DNA of 64,000 nucleotides from Methylotenera sp. GTDB lineage: Bacteria > Pseudomonadota > Gammaproteobacteria > Burkholderiales > Methylophilaceae. The stretch covers positions 140,149 to 204,148 of the forward strand of contig JABFQV010000006.1 in NCBI GenBank assembly GCA_013141495.1, read 5' to 3'. Position 1 is the stretch's first letter. Every line of letters begins with the position of its first letter. The notes beneath the pieces were generated by a model. It made no database searches. It was not told the DNA's origin and saw only the letters and a list, made by a program, of their open reading frames with translations. Below are positions 10,601-19,489 of the stretch, one piece after another. The translations under genes were made by a program, and so were the position numbers.

Positions 10601-11590
10601 TTGACCAAAGCTTGTTCTAGCCGTATTTACGGTAGGCGCAATTGAAAAGTTAAGTTTGTTTAAGTTGTTCCAGTTAACTTTCCCGGCCAGCTTGCTCAGC
10701 GATATTGGCGCAACACTTGGTTTAAGTTGCAATTGCAGATTTGTAAGACTCACTTCACTCGTGATGGATTGCACCTGCATACTTGCAAATTTAACGGTGA
10801 CATCAGCGCTGCCAATGCCTGATTGCAAATCGACAGGATAATCAAACCAAGCTTTAAAAGCGGCTAAATTGGCATCTTTGAGTTGCACGGTAATATTGCC
10901 GCGCCATGTATCAATCTGGCTAACATCATTGCCATAGAGATTGCCGCTCATCACAATCGGATAGTTGCTACCGGTAGAAGGTTGCGCGCTCACTGTGAAC
11001 AAATGGTTTTTAACAATGCTCCTCCACGGCGGACTGGTAATTTCAATATTTAGCTTATCCAAACTTAAAGCCGGTGCGTTACGCTTTTCATCCAACCAAA
11101 TAACTTTAGCGCCATTGATGACAAGCTTACTTTGTCTTAATAACCAGTTAGGTAAATCAGGTTTTGATTCACCCAACATGCTAAAGCCGGCTACAAAAAT
11201 CTCACCGCTGGCAATGCGGCGAATAGTCAGCGCTGGTGCGTGGATAATGAGCTCGGCCAGACGTGGTTCGAGTAAAGGTACGCTGAGCCAGGACAAAGAA
11301 ATATCCGACTGCTCCAGTTGCAAAGCAGGACGATTTTGGAGATCAAAAATCGTAATATCGTTGAGTGTTAAGTGCGGATTAACGCCACGCCAATCTGCTT
11401 TAATGTTGCCGATGACTACTTTTTGTTTGATGGTTTGGCTGACAAATGTGGCAATGGACGCTTTGTATTGATTGATATTGGGCATAAACCATAAATGCAG
11501 GCTCAGTGTGGCTATAAGCAGAATAGCAACCACTGTACCAGTGGCCCAAAGTGCCACGCGATAAACCCAAAGCAGAGATTTTTTGACCAT
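7634..11590 (-). CDS. yhdP: AsmA-like intermembrane lipid transport protein YhdP
   Basis: This is a 1318-residue envelope protein (E. coli YhdP has 1266). A single N-terminal transmembrane segment near residues 10-32 is followed by a very long, beta-rich periplasmic region of the DUF3971/AsmA type. In E. coli, YhdP, TamB and YdbH together carry phospholipid from inner to outer membrane. The C-terminal part holds the AsmA_2-like segment, with a short hydrophobic stretch (SLAALAGGPLVGAVAFLA) near the end. It is the first gene of the yhdP-nitrilase-tldD run. The 274 bases above it separate it from the divergent ABC-F gene and must hold both promoters. Confidence 0.92.
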   Translation of the reverse strand: MVKKSLLWVYRVALWATGTVVAILLIATLSLHLWFMPNINQYKASIATFVSQTIKQKVVIGNIKADWRGVNPHLTLNDITIFDLQNRPALQLEQSDISLSWLSVPLLEPRLAELIIHAPALTIRRIASGEIFVAGFSMLGESKPDLPNWLLRQSKLVINGAKVIWLDEKRNAPALSLDKLNIEITSPPWRSIVKNHLFTVSAQPSTGSNYPIVMSGNLYGNDVSQIDTWRGNITVQLKDANLAAFKAWFDYPVDLQSGIGSADVTVKFASMQVQSITSEVSLTNLQLQLKPSVAPISLSKLAGKVNWNNLNKLNFSIAPTVNTARTSFGQSVSVNALTLIANNGLNLQNINADYAQTNQGHQTLNLKLPQLDLALIQPTLLQLPLPEVLLQKITGMASQGTLNNLTMHWEAQHDKTSAYQIGAKFNHLSIQAHDKIPGFTNLAGEIQANEKNGHLQLNTQNATLDIKDILRGPVPADKLSGEISWRIGDKVSEIKASKLSISSPHLSGVVDANYKMDGIKGGYLNLQGKFGNGNAKFASFYYPTMLGETTLRWLDTSILAGRAEDINLTVKGRLDDFPFVDSKNNPDPKQGVFRASAKISDALLEYGTGWPVIEKLGLNMLFEGKRMELNAHTGRILGNQIIKSKTTIAQLDADYPILNVESEIQGSVSEGINFVNKSPVHEITQGFTDNLKTSGKGKLNLDLKIPMQDIEASKYKGLYQITNGTMANDDIPALSNINGVLEFTESSLTAKNIKATAFSSPVAFNLTSGKDKSIRVAIRGKLNDEGLKQIFKEQNFAKASQYISGNADWAGDILIQKPRVSIGIRSDLNGITSHLPAPLNKSASQPFSLRVDKKQDANTDTLIVNIDNKIGAKIIRSASNGKMQLDSASVNINSNAVNFSEINNEARPPKGIQVTGNLDYLDADAWRGVLRDFTGGPKQSASLPIQKIALKVNALDIFDRRLNQLTITNKPNKEGLQANIQSREISGDLQWQSQNNGTLLARLSKLTIPDIAPHKISTNLESDALNANLKQFVKLDQDYPSLDIVADNFELDNKNLGTLELIAYPQNDNWNIRKFKLSTPEGSISGEGQWNNWVRSPNTYLNLTWDIKDLGKTLKRFGYPDTIKDGEGELTGTLHWPGSPRQFDTTRLNGELQFEVRKGQVLQAQPGVGRLLGLLSLQSLPRRLTLDFRDLFSNGFAFDKINATVKINQGVMRSDDFAMSGPAADVKIKGETNLKKETQHLFVKVMPRISDSISLAALAGGPLVGAVAFLAQKILKDPLNKIASSEYEIIGTWDKPQEVKSTGNNKNNDQSNDISPLN

Positions 11591-11864
11591 TTATTTAGTG
11601 GGTTTTATTTTTGTGTGTAAGTAGGTGCTATTTTACTGCAATATCAATCGATGGAACTGATTTGTAGGGTGGTGCTTGGATAAATCTTACGGGCACCTTA
11701 CTATATCTCCACGCATGGGTCGTTGATTTTAGAATTTTTTCATCGACAACTATTGTGTTAAAAATGAAGTTTTATGAAGAGTCATCTCTGAATCATTTAG
11801 AATAGCGGTTTTGCTAAAAATTGGTTGACCAATCGCGCAAAATTTTTTTTGAGATTACTTTCAC

Positions 11865-13766
11865 TTGATTCAGTTTAAACAACTCACACTCACGCGCGGT
11901 TCAAAAATTCTCATTCAAGACGCGTCCTTGCAGCTACACCCTGGCCATAAAGTAGGTTTAACCGGTGCTAATGGCGCGGGTAAGTCGTCTTTATTTGCCT
12001 TGTTGCGCGGTGAACTGCATCCTGAAACAGGCGATTTAGACATGCCCGCAAGCTGGGTAGTGGCACACGTAGCGCAAGAAACCCCCGCTTTAGCCATGCC
12101 CGCTATCGAGTTTGTATTAGACGGCGATGCCGAGCTACGTGAAATTGAGGCGGGGCTGGCATCGGCTGAGGCTAACCATCAAGGCGAATTGATTGCTGAA
12201 CTGCATCAGCGACTCACTGATATTGAGGGTTACAGTGCTAAAGCGCGCGCGGCTGAGCTGTTAAGTGGCTTGGGTTTTAGTCAAGCTAATTTGCAACAGG
12301 CCGTTTCTACGTTCTCTGGTGGCTGGCGCGTGCGCCTCAATTTGGCGCGTGCGCTGATGTGCCGTTCTGATTTACTGTTGCTGGATGAACCGACCAATCA
12401 CTTAGATTTAGATGCGGTTATTTGGTTAGAGGGCTGGTTGCAAAGCTATCGCGGTACGCTAATTTTGATTTCGCACGATAGAGATTTTCTGGATGCGATT
12501 GTGAACCATATCGCCCATATTGAGCAACAAACCCTTACGCTTTACCGTGGTGGTTATTCTGATTTTGAGCGCCAACGCGCAGAAAAACTGGCCCTGCAAC
12601 AAGCCATGTTTGAAAAGCAACAACGCAAAGTGTCACATTTACATAGCTACATTGACCGCTTCCGTGCACAAGCCACCAAAGCGCGTCAAGCGCAAAGCCG
12701 CATTAAAGCACTCGAGCGCATGGAAATGATTTCTGCCGCGCATGTGGACTCACAATTCAGCTTTGAGTTTAGAGCGCCAATTGCGGCACCCGACCCGCTG
12801 TTGGTGCTAGATGGCATGAGCGTTGGTTACGGTGGTGTGGCGTTAATCAGCAACATCGAACTGACGATTCGTCCAGGTGAACGCATCGGCTTATTAGGTA
12901 GAAACGGCGCAGGTAAAACTACGCTGATTAAATTGTTAGCGCATGCGCTAGCGCCGCTGTCTGGCAAGCGGGTAGAAGGAAAAGACCTCAACATTGGCTA
13001 TTTTGCACAGCATCAGCTAGAGCAGTTGCGCCCTGATGAATCACCGTTGCAGCACATGATGAAATTAGACCCGCAAACACGTGAGCAGGAACACTTAAAT
13101 TACTTAGGCGGTTTTGACTTTAAAGGCGAGATGGCCAGATCACCTTGCGCGAATTTTTCAGGTGGTGAAAAATCACGATTAGCGTTGGCTTTGCTAATTT
13201 GGACGCGCCCTAATTTGTTATTATTAGATGAGCCAACCAACCACCTGGATTTGGAAATGCGCCATGCGCTCACGTTGGCCTTGCAAGATTTTCAAGGTGG
13301 TGTGATATTGGTGTCGCACGATAGAGCCTTATTACGCGCCAGTTGTGACGAATTTATTTTAGTGGCAGATGGCAAAGCCGAACCGTTTGATAGCGATTTA
13401 GAAGGCTATAGCCGGTGGTTAAACGAGCAACGCTTAAAAGAAAAACAAGCGACGCAAGCGGTGCTTGAAAAGCCCAATAAAAATGATCGTGCGCTTAATA
13501 AAGCGGAGCGCCAAGCGAGAATTATAGAGCGTCGCCCGTTGCTGAAAGAGCTGGAGCAAATTGAGCGCCATATGGCGCAGTGGCAAGCCGATAAAAAAGC
13601 CTGCGATGAACGCTTAAATGATGGTGCACTTTATACCGCCGCTGATAAAAGCGAATTGCAGCAATTGTTAAAAACGCAGGCGGAATTTGCAGCAAAATTA
13701 GAAACTGCGGAAGAGCGCTGGCTAACGTTGCACGAGTTGCTAGAGGCAATACCAGCGCCTGATTAG
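11865..13766 (+). CDS. yheS: ABC-F ATPase, YheS type
   Basis: This soluble protein has two ABC ATPase domains and no membrane part, and ABC-F proteins of this kind act on the ribosome. The first domain has GANGAGKSS, signature SGGWRVRLNLARAL and Walker B LLLLDEPTNHLDLD. The second has GRNGAGKTT, SGGEKSRLALALL and LLLLDEPTNHLDLE. The linker between them (YIDRFRAQATKARQAQSRIK) and the 633-residue length match YheS (637 in E. coli) rather than EttA or Uup. A charged coiled C-terminal tail follows. The start is a TTG at 11865, preceded by GAG at 11851. The annotation is firm for family and moderate for the exact orthologue. Confidence 0.93.
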   Translation: MIQFKQLTLTRGSKILIQDASLQLHPGHKVGLTGANGAGKSSLFALLRGELHPETGDLDMPASWVVAHVAQETPALAMPAIEFVLDGDAELREIEAGLASAEANHQGELIAELHQRLTDIEGYSAKARAAELLSGLGFSQANLQQAVSTFSGGWRVRLNLARALMCRSDLLLLDEPTNHLDLDAVIWLEGWLQSYRGTLILISHDRDFLDAIVNHIAHIEQQTLTLYRGGYSDFERQRAEKLALQQAMFEKQQRKVSHLHSYIDRFRAQATKARQAQSRIKALERMEMISAAHVDSQFSFEFRAPIAAPDPLLVLDGMSVGYGGVALISNIELTIRPGERIGLLGRNGAGKTTLIKLLAHALAPLSGKRVEGKDLNIGYFAQHQLEQLRPDESPLQHMMKLDPQTREQEHLNYLGGFDFKGEMARSPCANFSGGEKSRLALALLIWTRPNLLLLDEPTNHLDLEMRHALTLALQDFQGGVILVSHDRALLRASCDEFILVADGKAEPFDSDLEGYSRWLNEQRLKEKQATQAVLEKPNKNDRALNKAERQARIIERRPLLKELEQIERHMAQWQADKKACDERLNDGALYTAADKSELQQLLKTQAEFAAKLETAEERWLTLHELLEAIPAPD

Positions 13767-13876
13767 CATCCAGTCCTTTGGCAAGGCTAGGGAACGGGTA
13801 CTCAGGGAACGGTAGGCATTAAGTAATCGCAAACAAGGTAAAACATTTTTTTTATTCAAGTTCAACAATAGGATTT

Positions 13877-14446
13877 ATGATGGAAACTCAATACTCACAA
13901 CGTTTAACACTCATGCATGCCTTATGTTTAGCCGCAACATTGCGTGATGACGAAGAAAAACCCAACACCAATTTAGATGACTATGACCCTTTAACTGCGG
14001 CAGATTATCTAAGTTGTTATGTGACGTTTAAAGGGATTCAGGCCGCTGATCGCTCACCCTTGGCCGAACGTAATGATAATTTTGATATGCTGAGCGTGTA
14101 TCAAGCCTATGCAATGTTGGCCTATGCATTTTTTACCACGCCATTAGTACAAGAAGGTGTGACGCCGGACTTTCAAGCCGTGCAGATTACCATTGCAAAA
14201 ACATTATTTGCCGGGCTACCAGAGGCTGAACTCATTGAAATTATTGAATCAGGTTTTAATAAATTTCAACTGATCGCCGGCACAGATACCGAGCATTGGA
14301 CCGAGTTTAGAGAAAACCTGGATAAACTGGTCATTTCATTTGTGATAGCAGGTACGGATGATGATAGCCCGTATGGCATGGAAGAGGTGCTGCCAATTTT
14401 TGGGCAATTGTTAAGCCAGTTGTGTGAGGCGTTCGAGCGCGTGTAA
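13877..14446 (+). CDS. Hypothetical acidic protein, 189 aa
   Basis: The family is not recognised. The protein is acidic and predicted soluble and helical, with no signal peptide, membrane segment or metal motif. Two adjacent ATG codons (13877 and 13880) follow an AGGA at 13869-13872; the first is taken. It begins 110 bases after the ABC-F gene on the same strand and may be read from it. Its last two codons and stop form the left arm of an 11-bp inverted repeat whose partner lies 300 bases downstream (see the repeat at 14438-14754). Confidence 0.75.
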   Translation: MMETQYSQRLTLMHALCLAATLRDDEEKPNTNLDDYDPLTAADYLSCYVTFKGIQAADRSPLAERNDNFDMLSVYQAYAMLAYAFFTTPLVQEGVTPDFQAVQITIAKTLFAGLPEAELIEIIESGFNKFQLIAGTDTEHWTEFRENLDKLVISFVIAGTDDDSPYGMEEVLPIFGQLLSQLCEAFERV

Positions 14447-14754
14447 ATAATCCCAGATTTTCCATTAGCGCATCATTCCAATGGAAGCCATTAACGCAAG
14501 TATATGATTTAAAATAGCTTTAGAATTGTTTTTGGATAAAGTTAACTGCATCAGTTTAATGTGAAATTTAGCTTGGATTTTTAGCTCAATGATGGCTACT
14601 GATAGATAACGCTACCTAACGTCATGCTGAGCAGCGCGAAGCATCCAGTAGCATCACTTCAACAACCTCTGGATGCTTCGCGCTGCTCAGCATGACGGGG
14701 TTTAAGTTTTTAGGCTCTAATGGAAAATCTGGGATAATGGTTAATTTACACGCG
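14438..14754. repeat. Large nested inverted repeat between genes
   Basis: Three pairs of arms are nested around one centre region. The outermost is 14438-14448 with 14744-14754 (11 bp, perfect, overlapping the stop codon of the upstream gene). The middle pair is 14451-14468 with 14717-14734 (18 bp, perfect). The innermost is 14620-14648 with 14669-14697 (29 bp, perfect, 20-base loop). About 150 bases of AT-rich sequence lie between the left middle and left inner arms, but only 19 bases lie between the right ones, so the structure is asymmetric. It fills most of the 436-base gap up to the next gene. A miniature inverted-repeat element carrying a second palindrome is one reading. Confidence 0.85.
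14620..14697. repeat. Perfect 29-bp hairpin
   Basis: Arms 14620-14648 and 14669-14697 are exact reverse complements around a 20-base loop. The arms are much richer in G+C than their surroundings and read like short dispersed palindromes seen in many bacterial genomes (arm core catgctgagcagcgcgaag). No T-run follows on either strand, so it is not a textbook terminator, although so stable a stem would slow polymerase or protect a 3' end. Confidence 0.85.
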
Positions 14755-14882
14755 GATTAGCTGTACGGTGTTTTTATGCAAATAATTACTACACCTTATG
14801 TGAGGCTAATTTTTCGATGGTGAGTGAATAAAATCTACCTTTGAGGTATTTGTAAAAAATAGCTTTAAAAAATAAACTATGT

Positions 14883-15413
14883 TCAGTGTGCTTGATAGGG
14901 GGCGGCGTTGACCATTTTATTTTCAAGTATTTGATGAATTTGCTCCATTAAAAAACTAGCAGATTCTCGACCTAACTTAGATTCGCGCATCGCCATGTGC
15001 CAACTGGAAATGCAGTGTTTTAAATCAGTTTCATTGGCACATGCTTCAATACGCAATTTAATGCTACGTCCCATAATGCCTAAATAATCATCAGATGCCT
15101 CACCTAAAATAGTTTTTATGGACATGAATTTTGTCGGACAAATTGGGATGATCGATTCTTGTGAGTCAAAGAAAGATTGCGTTGTCTGACTTGTACTTTG
15201 GTTAAGTACGTTGATATTGGGGTGCTGAATGTAGCCGCTGGACTCAAGTTTGTTGATGGTGTCAATTAACACCTCTTTTTTAAAAAACTTTTCTAATTCA
15301 TCTAGGTTGCGCACACCATTGACGAGCAGTAGCACCTGACGCTCACGAACGCTCAGGGTGCGCTTGTTGCCAGTGAACTCGTTGTGACCCAATGCGGATT
15401 TTTCATACACCAT
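14883..15413 (-). CDS. Hypothetical protein with helix-turn-helix-like N-terminus
   Basis: This is a 176-residue protein of unknown function. Residues about 20-65 (LSVRERQVLLLVNGVRNLDE onward, ending LESSGYI) have the helix pattern of a small winged helix or a domain that commonly follows sensor modules. The remainder is helical and charged. There is no signal peptide or membrane segment. It stands alone: 117 bases separate it from ychJ and the large palindrome lies beyond its 3' end. A regulatory role is only a guess from the helix-turn-helix resemblance. Confidence 0.7.
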   Translation of the reverse strand: MVYEKSALGHNEFTGNKRTLSVRERQVLLLVNGVRNLDELEKFFKKEVLIDTINKLESSGYIQHPNINVLNQSTSQTTQSFFDSQESIIPICPTKFMSIKTILGEASDDYLGIMGRSIKLRIEACANETDLKHCISSWHMAMRESKLGRESASFLMEQIHQILENKMVNAAPYQAH

Positions 15414-15530
15414 GATGATGGTCCTGTAAAAGCTTTTACGAGGTGTATGTTATTTAAATCGCGTGACAGTAGTGTGACTTAAAAATGACGGTTTGTATGA
15501 GTTTTGTGGGTTGAGATTTTATTGAGCCAA

Positions 15531-15929
15531 TCAATCAGCATGCTCACCTGAGCAATAATACCAACGGTTTTCTATGCGGATAAACTGGCTGATCTCATAC
15601 ATTCTTTCAGCTTTACCATTTATTTTATAGCGAGCCAAAAACGCTACCGTTGCGGTTGCTTCGCCGGTGATTTCCGCATGTTTTATCTGTAAACCTAACC
15701 ATTTAGTAGCGGTGTCATCTGCTAGATTAAGGGCTTGCGGGCGGGTGTTGGGGTGCCATGTTGCTAGCAGATACGCTTCCAATTTTAATACATAAGCGGT
15801 GTAGCGTGAACGCATCAGCGCTTCAGCCGTGGGTGCAGGCAAGCCTTGGTGAAATCGCGCGCAGCACGCCACGTAAGGCTTGCCGCTTTCACACGGACAG
15901 TTATTTGAAGGTGTTTTAGGCGATTTCAC
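15531..15929 (-). CDS. ychJ: YchJ family SEC-C motif protein
   Basis: This is a small conserved protein of the UPF0225/YchJ family, 132 residues against about 152 in E. coli. The N-terminal metal-binding SEC-C motif reads [17 protein letters not shown]. Residues 30-120 form the NTF2-like fold typical of the family, including RSRYTAYVL and HPNTRP. The second C-terminal SEC-C motif of E. coli YchJ is missing; only a lone Cys in YYCSGEH remains. Its biochemical function is not established. The start overlaps the end of prfC by 14 bases, indicating translational coupling. Confidence 0.9.
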   Translation of the reverse strand: MKSPKTPSNNCPCESGKPYVACCARFHQGLPAPTAEALMRSRYTAYVLKLEAYLLATWHPNTRPQALNLADDTATKWLGLQIKHAEITGEATATVAFLARYKINGKAERMYEISQFIRIENRWYYCSGEHAD

Positions 15930-17517
15930 GCGTTTCTAAAAATTCTATATCCGGGTAGCGCTCCTGTGCCAGTTGCAGGTTAACGCGGTTAGGCGCTAAG
16001 TAAACGTATTCATCCGCGCCGTCGAGTGCCACATTAAAGCCGTATTTATCGGCAATCGCTTTAAGGTCAGCATCTTTACCGCGTAGCCAGCGTGCGGTGT
16101 AGCAGTCGTAAGGTTCAAACACCATGTCCACGCTATATTCATGCTCTAAACGGTGCGCGACGACTTCAAATTGCAGCATGCCAACTGCACCTAAAATCAA
16201 ATCGTTACTTAACAGTGGGCGGAACAGCTGTGCGGCGCCTTCTTCTGCCAGTTGTTTCAGGCCAATTTGCAGCTGCTTCATTTTCATCGGATTTTTAATG
16301 CGCGCACGGCGGAAAAACTCAGGCGCAAATGATGGAATGCCGGTGAATTTTAATGCTTCACCTTCGGTAAAGGTATCGCCAACTTTAATCGTGCCGTGGT
16401 TGGGGATGCCGATAATATCGCCGGAATAGGCTTCGTCCATGGTGGTGCGGTCTTGCGCCATAAAGGTGATGGCATTATTTACCGCCATTAACTTGCCGGT
16501 GCTGACTTGTTTAATCTTCATGCCGCGTTCAAAACGGCCAGAACATACGCGCAAAAACGCAATGCGGTCGCGGTGTTTTGGGTCCATATTGGCTTGAATT
16601 TTAAACACGAAACCTGAAAACTTAGGTTCATCTGGCGCAATTAAGCGGCTTGCCGTATTGCGTGCAAGCGGGGCAGGGGATAAGTCCACCACCGCATCCA
16701 GCAAAGACTGCACGCCAAAGTTGTTAATCGCCGAGCCGAAATACACCGGGGTTTGTTTGCCGTTTAAATAACGCACTTTATCAAACGCGTGTGAGGCGCC
16801 ACGCACTAGTTCAATGTCTATGCGCAACTCTTCGGCCAGGTGCCCAAGCAACTCATCCAAGCGCGGATTATCCAAGCCCTGAATCACTTCTGAAGTGCCT
16901 TTTTCAGCACGTGGATCAAAAAACGAAATAGTATCGGTATAAAGGTTATAAACCCCGCGGAAGCTTTTCCCCATGCCAATCGGCCATGTCATCGGCGCGC
17001 ATTCCATGCCTAGCGTGGTTTCAATTTCATCTAGCAACTCAATCGGCGGGCGGCTTTCACGGTCTAGTTTGTTGATAAACGTGATAATCGGCGTATCGCG
17101 CATGCGGCATACGTTAAGCAGTTTGATGGTTTGCGCTTCTACGCCGTTTACTGCATCAATCACCATCACCGCAGAATCCACTGCGGTTAGCGTGCGATAA
17201 GTATCTTCAGAAAAGTCATCATGGCCGGGGGTATCGAGCAGGTTAATCATGTGCTCACGGTATGGAAACTGCATGACGGAAGATGTCACCGAAATGCCGC
17301 GTTGTTTCTCAAGCTCCATCCAGTCTGACGTGGCATGGCGCGAGGCTTTACGGCCACGTACTTCACCCGCGACTTGAATCGCGCCACCAAACCACAACAG
17401 TTTTTCAGTCAAGGTGGTTTTACCTGCATCAGGATGAGAAATAATGGCAAAGGTGCGGCGGCGGGTGATTTCTTCTTGCAGAGACATGTGCGGTAGGGGT
17501 TTAAGGTAAAACGCCAT
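15916..17517 (-). CDS. prfC: Peptide chain release factor 3
   Basis: This translational GTPase ejects RF1 and RF2 from the ribosome after peptide release. The G1 motif is SHPDAGKTT, followed by G3 DTPGHDD and G4 NKLD. The 533 residues agree with 529 in E. coli. Two starts are possible. The ATG at 17517 has AAGG four bases upstream, and I keep it. The internal ATG at 17487 (MSLQEE) aligns better with the E. coli N-terminus but has no visible ribosome binding site. ychJ overlaps the 3' end. No frameshift is seen. Confidence 0.97.
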   Translation of the reverse strand: MAFYLKPLPHMSLQEEITRRRTFAIISHPDAGKTTLTEKLLWFGGAIQVAGEVRGRKASRHATSDWMELEKQRGISVTSSVMQFPYREHMINLLDTPGHDDFSEDTYRTLTAVDSAVMVIDAVNGVEAQTIKLLNVCRMRDTPIITFINKLDRESRPPIELLDEIETTLGMECAPMTWPIGMGKSFRGVYNLYTDTISFFDPRAEKGTSEVIQGLDNPRLDELLGHLAEELRIDIELVRGASHAFDKVRYLNGKQTPVYFGSAINNFGVQSLLDAVVDLSPAPLARNTASRLIAPDEPKFSGFVFKIQANMDPKHRDRIAFLRVCSGRFERGMKIKQVSTGKLMAVNNAITFMAQDRTTMDEAYSGDIIGIPNHGTIKVGDTFTEGEALKFTGIPSFAPEFFRRARIKNPMKMKQLQIGLKQLAEEGAAQLFRPLLSNDLILGAVGMLQFEVVAHRLEHEYSVDMVFEPYDCYTARWLRGKDADLKAIADKYGFNVALDGADEYVYLAPNRVNLQLAQERYPDIEFLETREIA

Positions 17518-17713
17518 TTTACCTTAAATGGGTAGTGCTAGTCGAACGACTGAGGGTCGGACTAAACTATCAAACCAGAAAAAATAGTTGTCCACTACAT
17601 TGTGCATGGGTCGTCCGGTTGCATCGCAGTCGGAGTTTGAATGTTTATAGGATTAGAGCACTGGTTGCAATGTTTGGGCAATGCCTAGGATAACAATAAG
17701 CGCCGCCCAATAA

Positions 17714-17745
17714 AAAAGCCCGATGGTTAAAATCATCGGGCTTTT
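17714..17745 (-). terminator. Rho-independent terminator of pgi (works both ways)
   Basis: A 12-bp stem (17714-17725 with 17734-17745) with G/C-rich core gcccgatg and an 8-base loop is flanked by A-runs on the left and T-runs on the right. In the minus-strand transcript the stem lies 57 bases past the pgi stop and ends in U-rich sequence. The symmetry would also permit termination of plus-strand transcription. Confidence 0.8.
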
Positions 17746-17801
17746 AGTGGTAGTTGACTAACACAAATGTGAGTCAACTTTGAATGACTCATGTTTAATG
17801 G

Positions 17802-19460
17802 CTAGTCTAACTTCAGTGATTTTGTATAGTTAATCAGACCATTGGTCGAGCTGTCATAATTGCTCACCACCTCTTCATTAATCAATTGTGGCAGAATTTG
17901 TTGCGCAATTTGTTTGCCGTATTCCACGCCCCATTGATCGTAGCTATTGATATCCCAAAGAATCCCCTGTACGAATATTTTATGTTCATATAAGGCGATG
18001 AGTTTACCCAGCGTGTTAGGCGTAAGTTTATCAAACAGAATAGATGTAGTAGGGCGGTTGCCTTCAAACACTTTATGCGGAAGCAAGTCTTCAAGCGCTT
18101 CACCAGATAAGCCTTGAAGTTCAAGCTCTGCACGTGCCTCTTCTTTGGTTTTACCTAGCATCAGCGATTGCGTTTGTGCCAAAAAGTTAGCAATCAGAAT
18201 TTTGTGGTGCGCGTTACCGTTACTACCCACTTTATAGTGACTATGTGCCGGCATTAAAAAGTCCGCCGGAACAATCTGTGTACCTTGATGAATCAGCTGG
18301 TAGAACGCATGCTGACCATTAGTCCCCGCTTCACCCCAAATAACAGGGCCGGTTTTGTAGGTAACACGGCTACCATCACGGCAAATAAATTTACCGTTAC
18401 TTTCCATATCCGCTTGCTGCAAATACGCAGGAAAGCGTGCCATGCCTTGGTCGTAAGGCAGGATAGCCTGTGAGTCAACATGGAAAAAGTTGTTATACCA
18501 AACGCCAATCAGCGCCATAATCACTGGCATATTTTGTTCAAGAGGCGCAGTTTTAAAATGCTCATCCATCTCAAAAGCGCCTGTGAGTAATGCCTCAAAG
18601 TTATCCATGCCCACATACAACGCAATGGATAAGCCAATGGCAGACCAAAGTGAATAGCGACCGCCTACCCAGTCCCAAAACGCAAACATGTTTGCAGTAT
18701 CAATGCCAAACGCTTGTACGGCTTTGGTATTGGTAGAGAGCGCAACAAAGTGCTTGGCGACATGCGCGCTTTCTTTTGCTGTAGCTAAAAACCAAGTGCG
18801 GGCGGACGTGGCGTTGGTTAAGGTTTCTTGTGTCGTAAACGTTTTTGATGCCACGATAAATAGCGTAGTTTCAGGGTTGCATTTTTCTAGTGCGCGCATT
18901 AAATGCGCACCATCGATATTTGAAACAAAGTGAACGTTCAGACCTGCGCTGGCATATGGTTTTAGCGCATCGCATACCATCACTGGGCCAAGGTCGGAGC
19001 CGCCAATGCCTATATTTACGATGTCGGTGATGCGTTTACCGGAGTAGCCTAACCAACTGCCATCGCGAACTTTATCCGAGAATTGACGCATTTGCGCCAA
19101 TACCGCATTCACATCTGGCATCACATCGTGACCATCAACCAACACGGGTGTGTTGGCACGGTTGCGTAAAGCTGTATGCAAAACGGCGCGATCTTCTGTA
19201 ATGTTTATTTTTTCACCCACAAACATTTTATCGCGCCACTGCTCAATGTTAGCCTCACGCGCCATTTGAAATAATAGCGGCAACGTTTCATCGGTAATTC
19301 GATGTTTTGAGTAATCAAATAAAATATCAGCAAATTTCAGGCTGTATTTATTAAAGCGGTTAGCATCTTGCGCAAACAAATCGCGCATGTGGGTCGAGGC
19401 TATTTGTTGTTGGTGCTGACAAAGTTTTTGCCACGCTGGAAGTTTGTTTAGTCTAGCCAT
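17802..19460 (-). CDS. pgi: Glucose-6-phosphate isomerase
   Basis: Interconverts glucose-6-phosphate and fructose-6-phosphate in the cytosol. The 552 residues match the long proteobacterial form (549 in E. coli). Signature segments are intact: [14 protein letters not shown] in the sugar-phosphate isomerase region and [15 protein letters not shown] near the C-terminus. It follows glgB by 29 bases on the same strand, so hexose-phosphate flow and glycogen branching are probably transcribed together. In a methylotroph this step would convert ribulose-monophosphate-cycle fructose-6-phosphate to glucose-6-phosphate for storage; that link is inferred. A strong terminator follows the gene. Confidence 0.98.
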   Translation of the reverse strand: MARLNKLPAWQKLCQHQQQIASTHMRDLFAQDANRFNKYSLKFADILFDYSKHRITDETLPLLFQMAREANIEQWRDKMFVGEKINITEDRAVLHTALRNRANTPVLVDGHDVMPDVNAVLAQMRQFSDKVRDGSWLGYSGKRITDIVNIGIGGSDLGPVMVCDALKPYASAGLNVHFVSNIDGAHLMRALEKCNPETTLFIVASKTFTTQETLTNATSARTWFLATAKESAHVAKHFVALSTNTKAVQAFGIDTANMFAFWDWVGGRYSLWSAIGLSIALYVGMDNFEALLTGAFEMDEHFKTAPLEQNMPVIMALIGVWYNNFFHVDSQAILPYDQGMARFPAYLQQADMESNGKFICRDGSRVTYKTGPVIWGEAGTNGQHAFYQLIHQGTQIVPADFLMPAHSHYKVGSNGNAHHKILIANFLAQTQSLMLGKTKEEARAELELQGLSGEALEDLLPHKVFEGNRPTTSILFDKLTPNTLGKLIALYEHKIFVQGILWDINSYDQWGVEYGKQIAQQILPQLINEEVVSNYDSSTNGLINYTKSLKLD

Positions 19461-19489
19461 GTTAGTAATAGTGCTTTATATTCAATAGG

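Noticed and set aside
13767..13876. Short direct repeat agggaacgg upstream of the 189-residue gene
   Set aside because: Only two partial copies of nine bases; too short to interpret.
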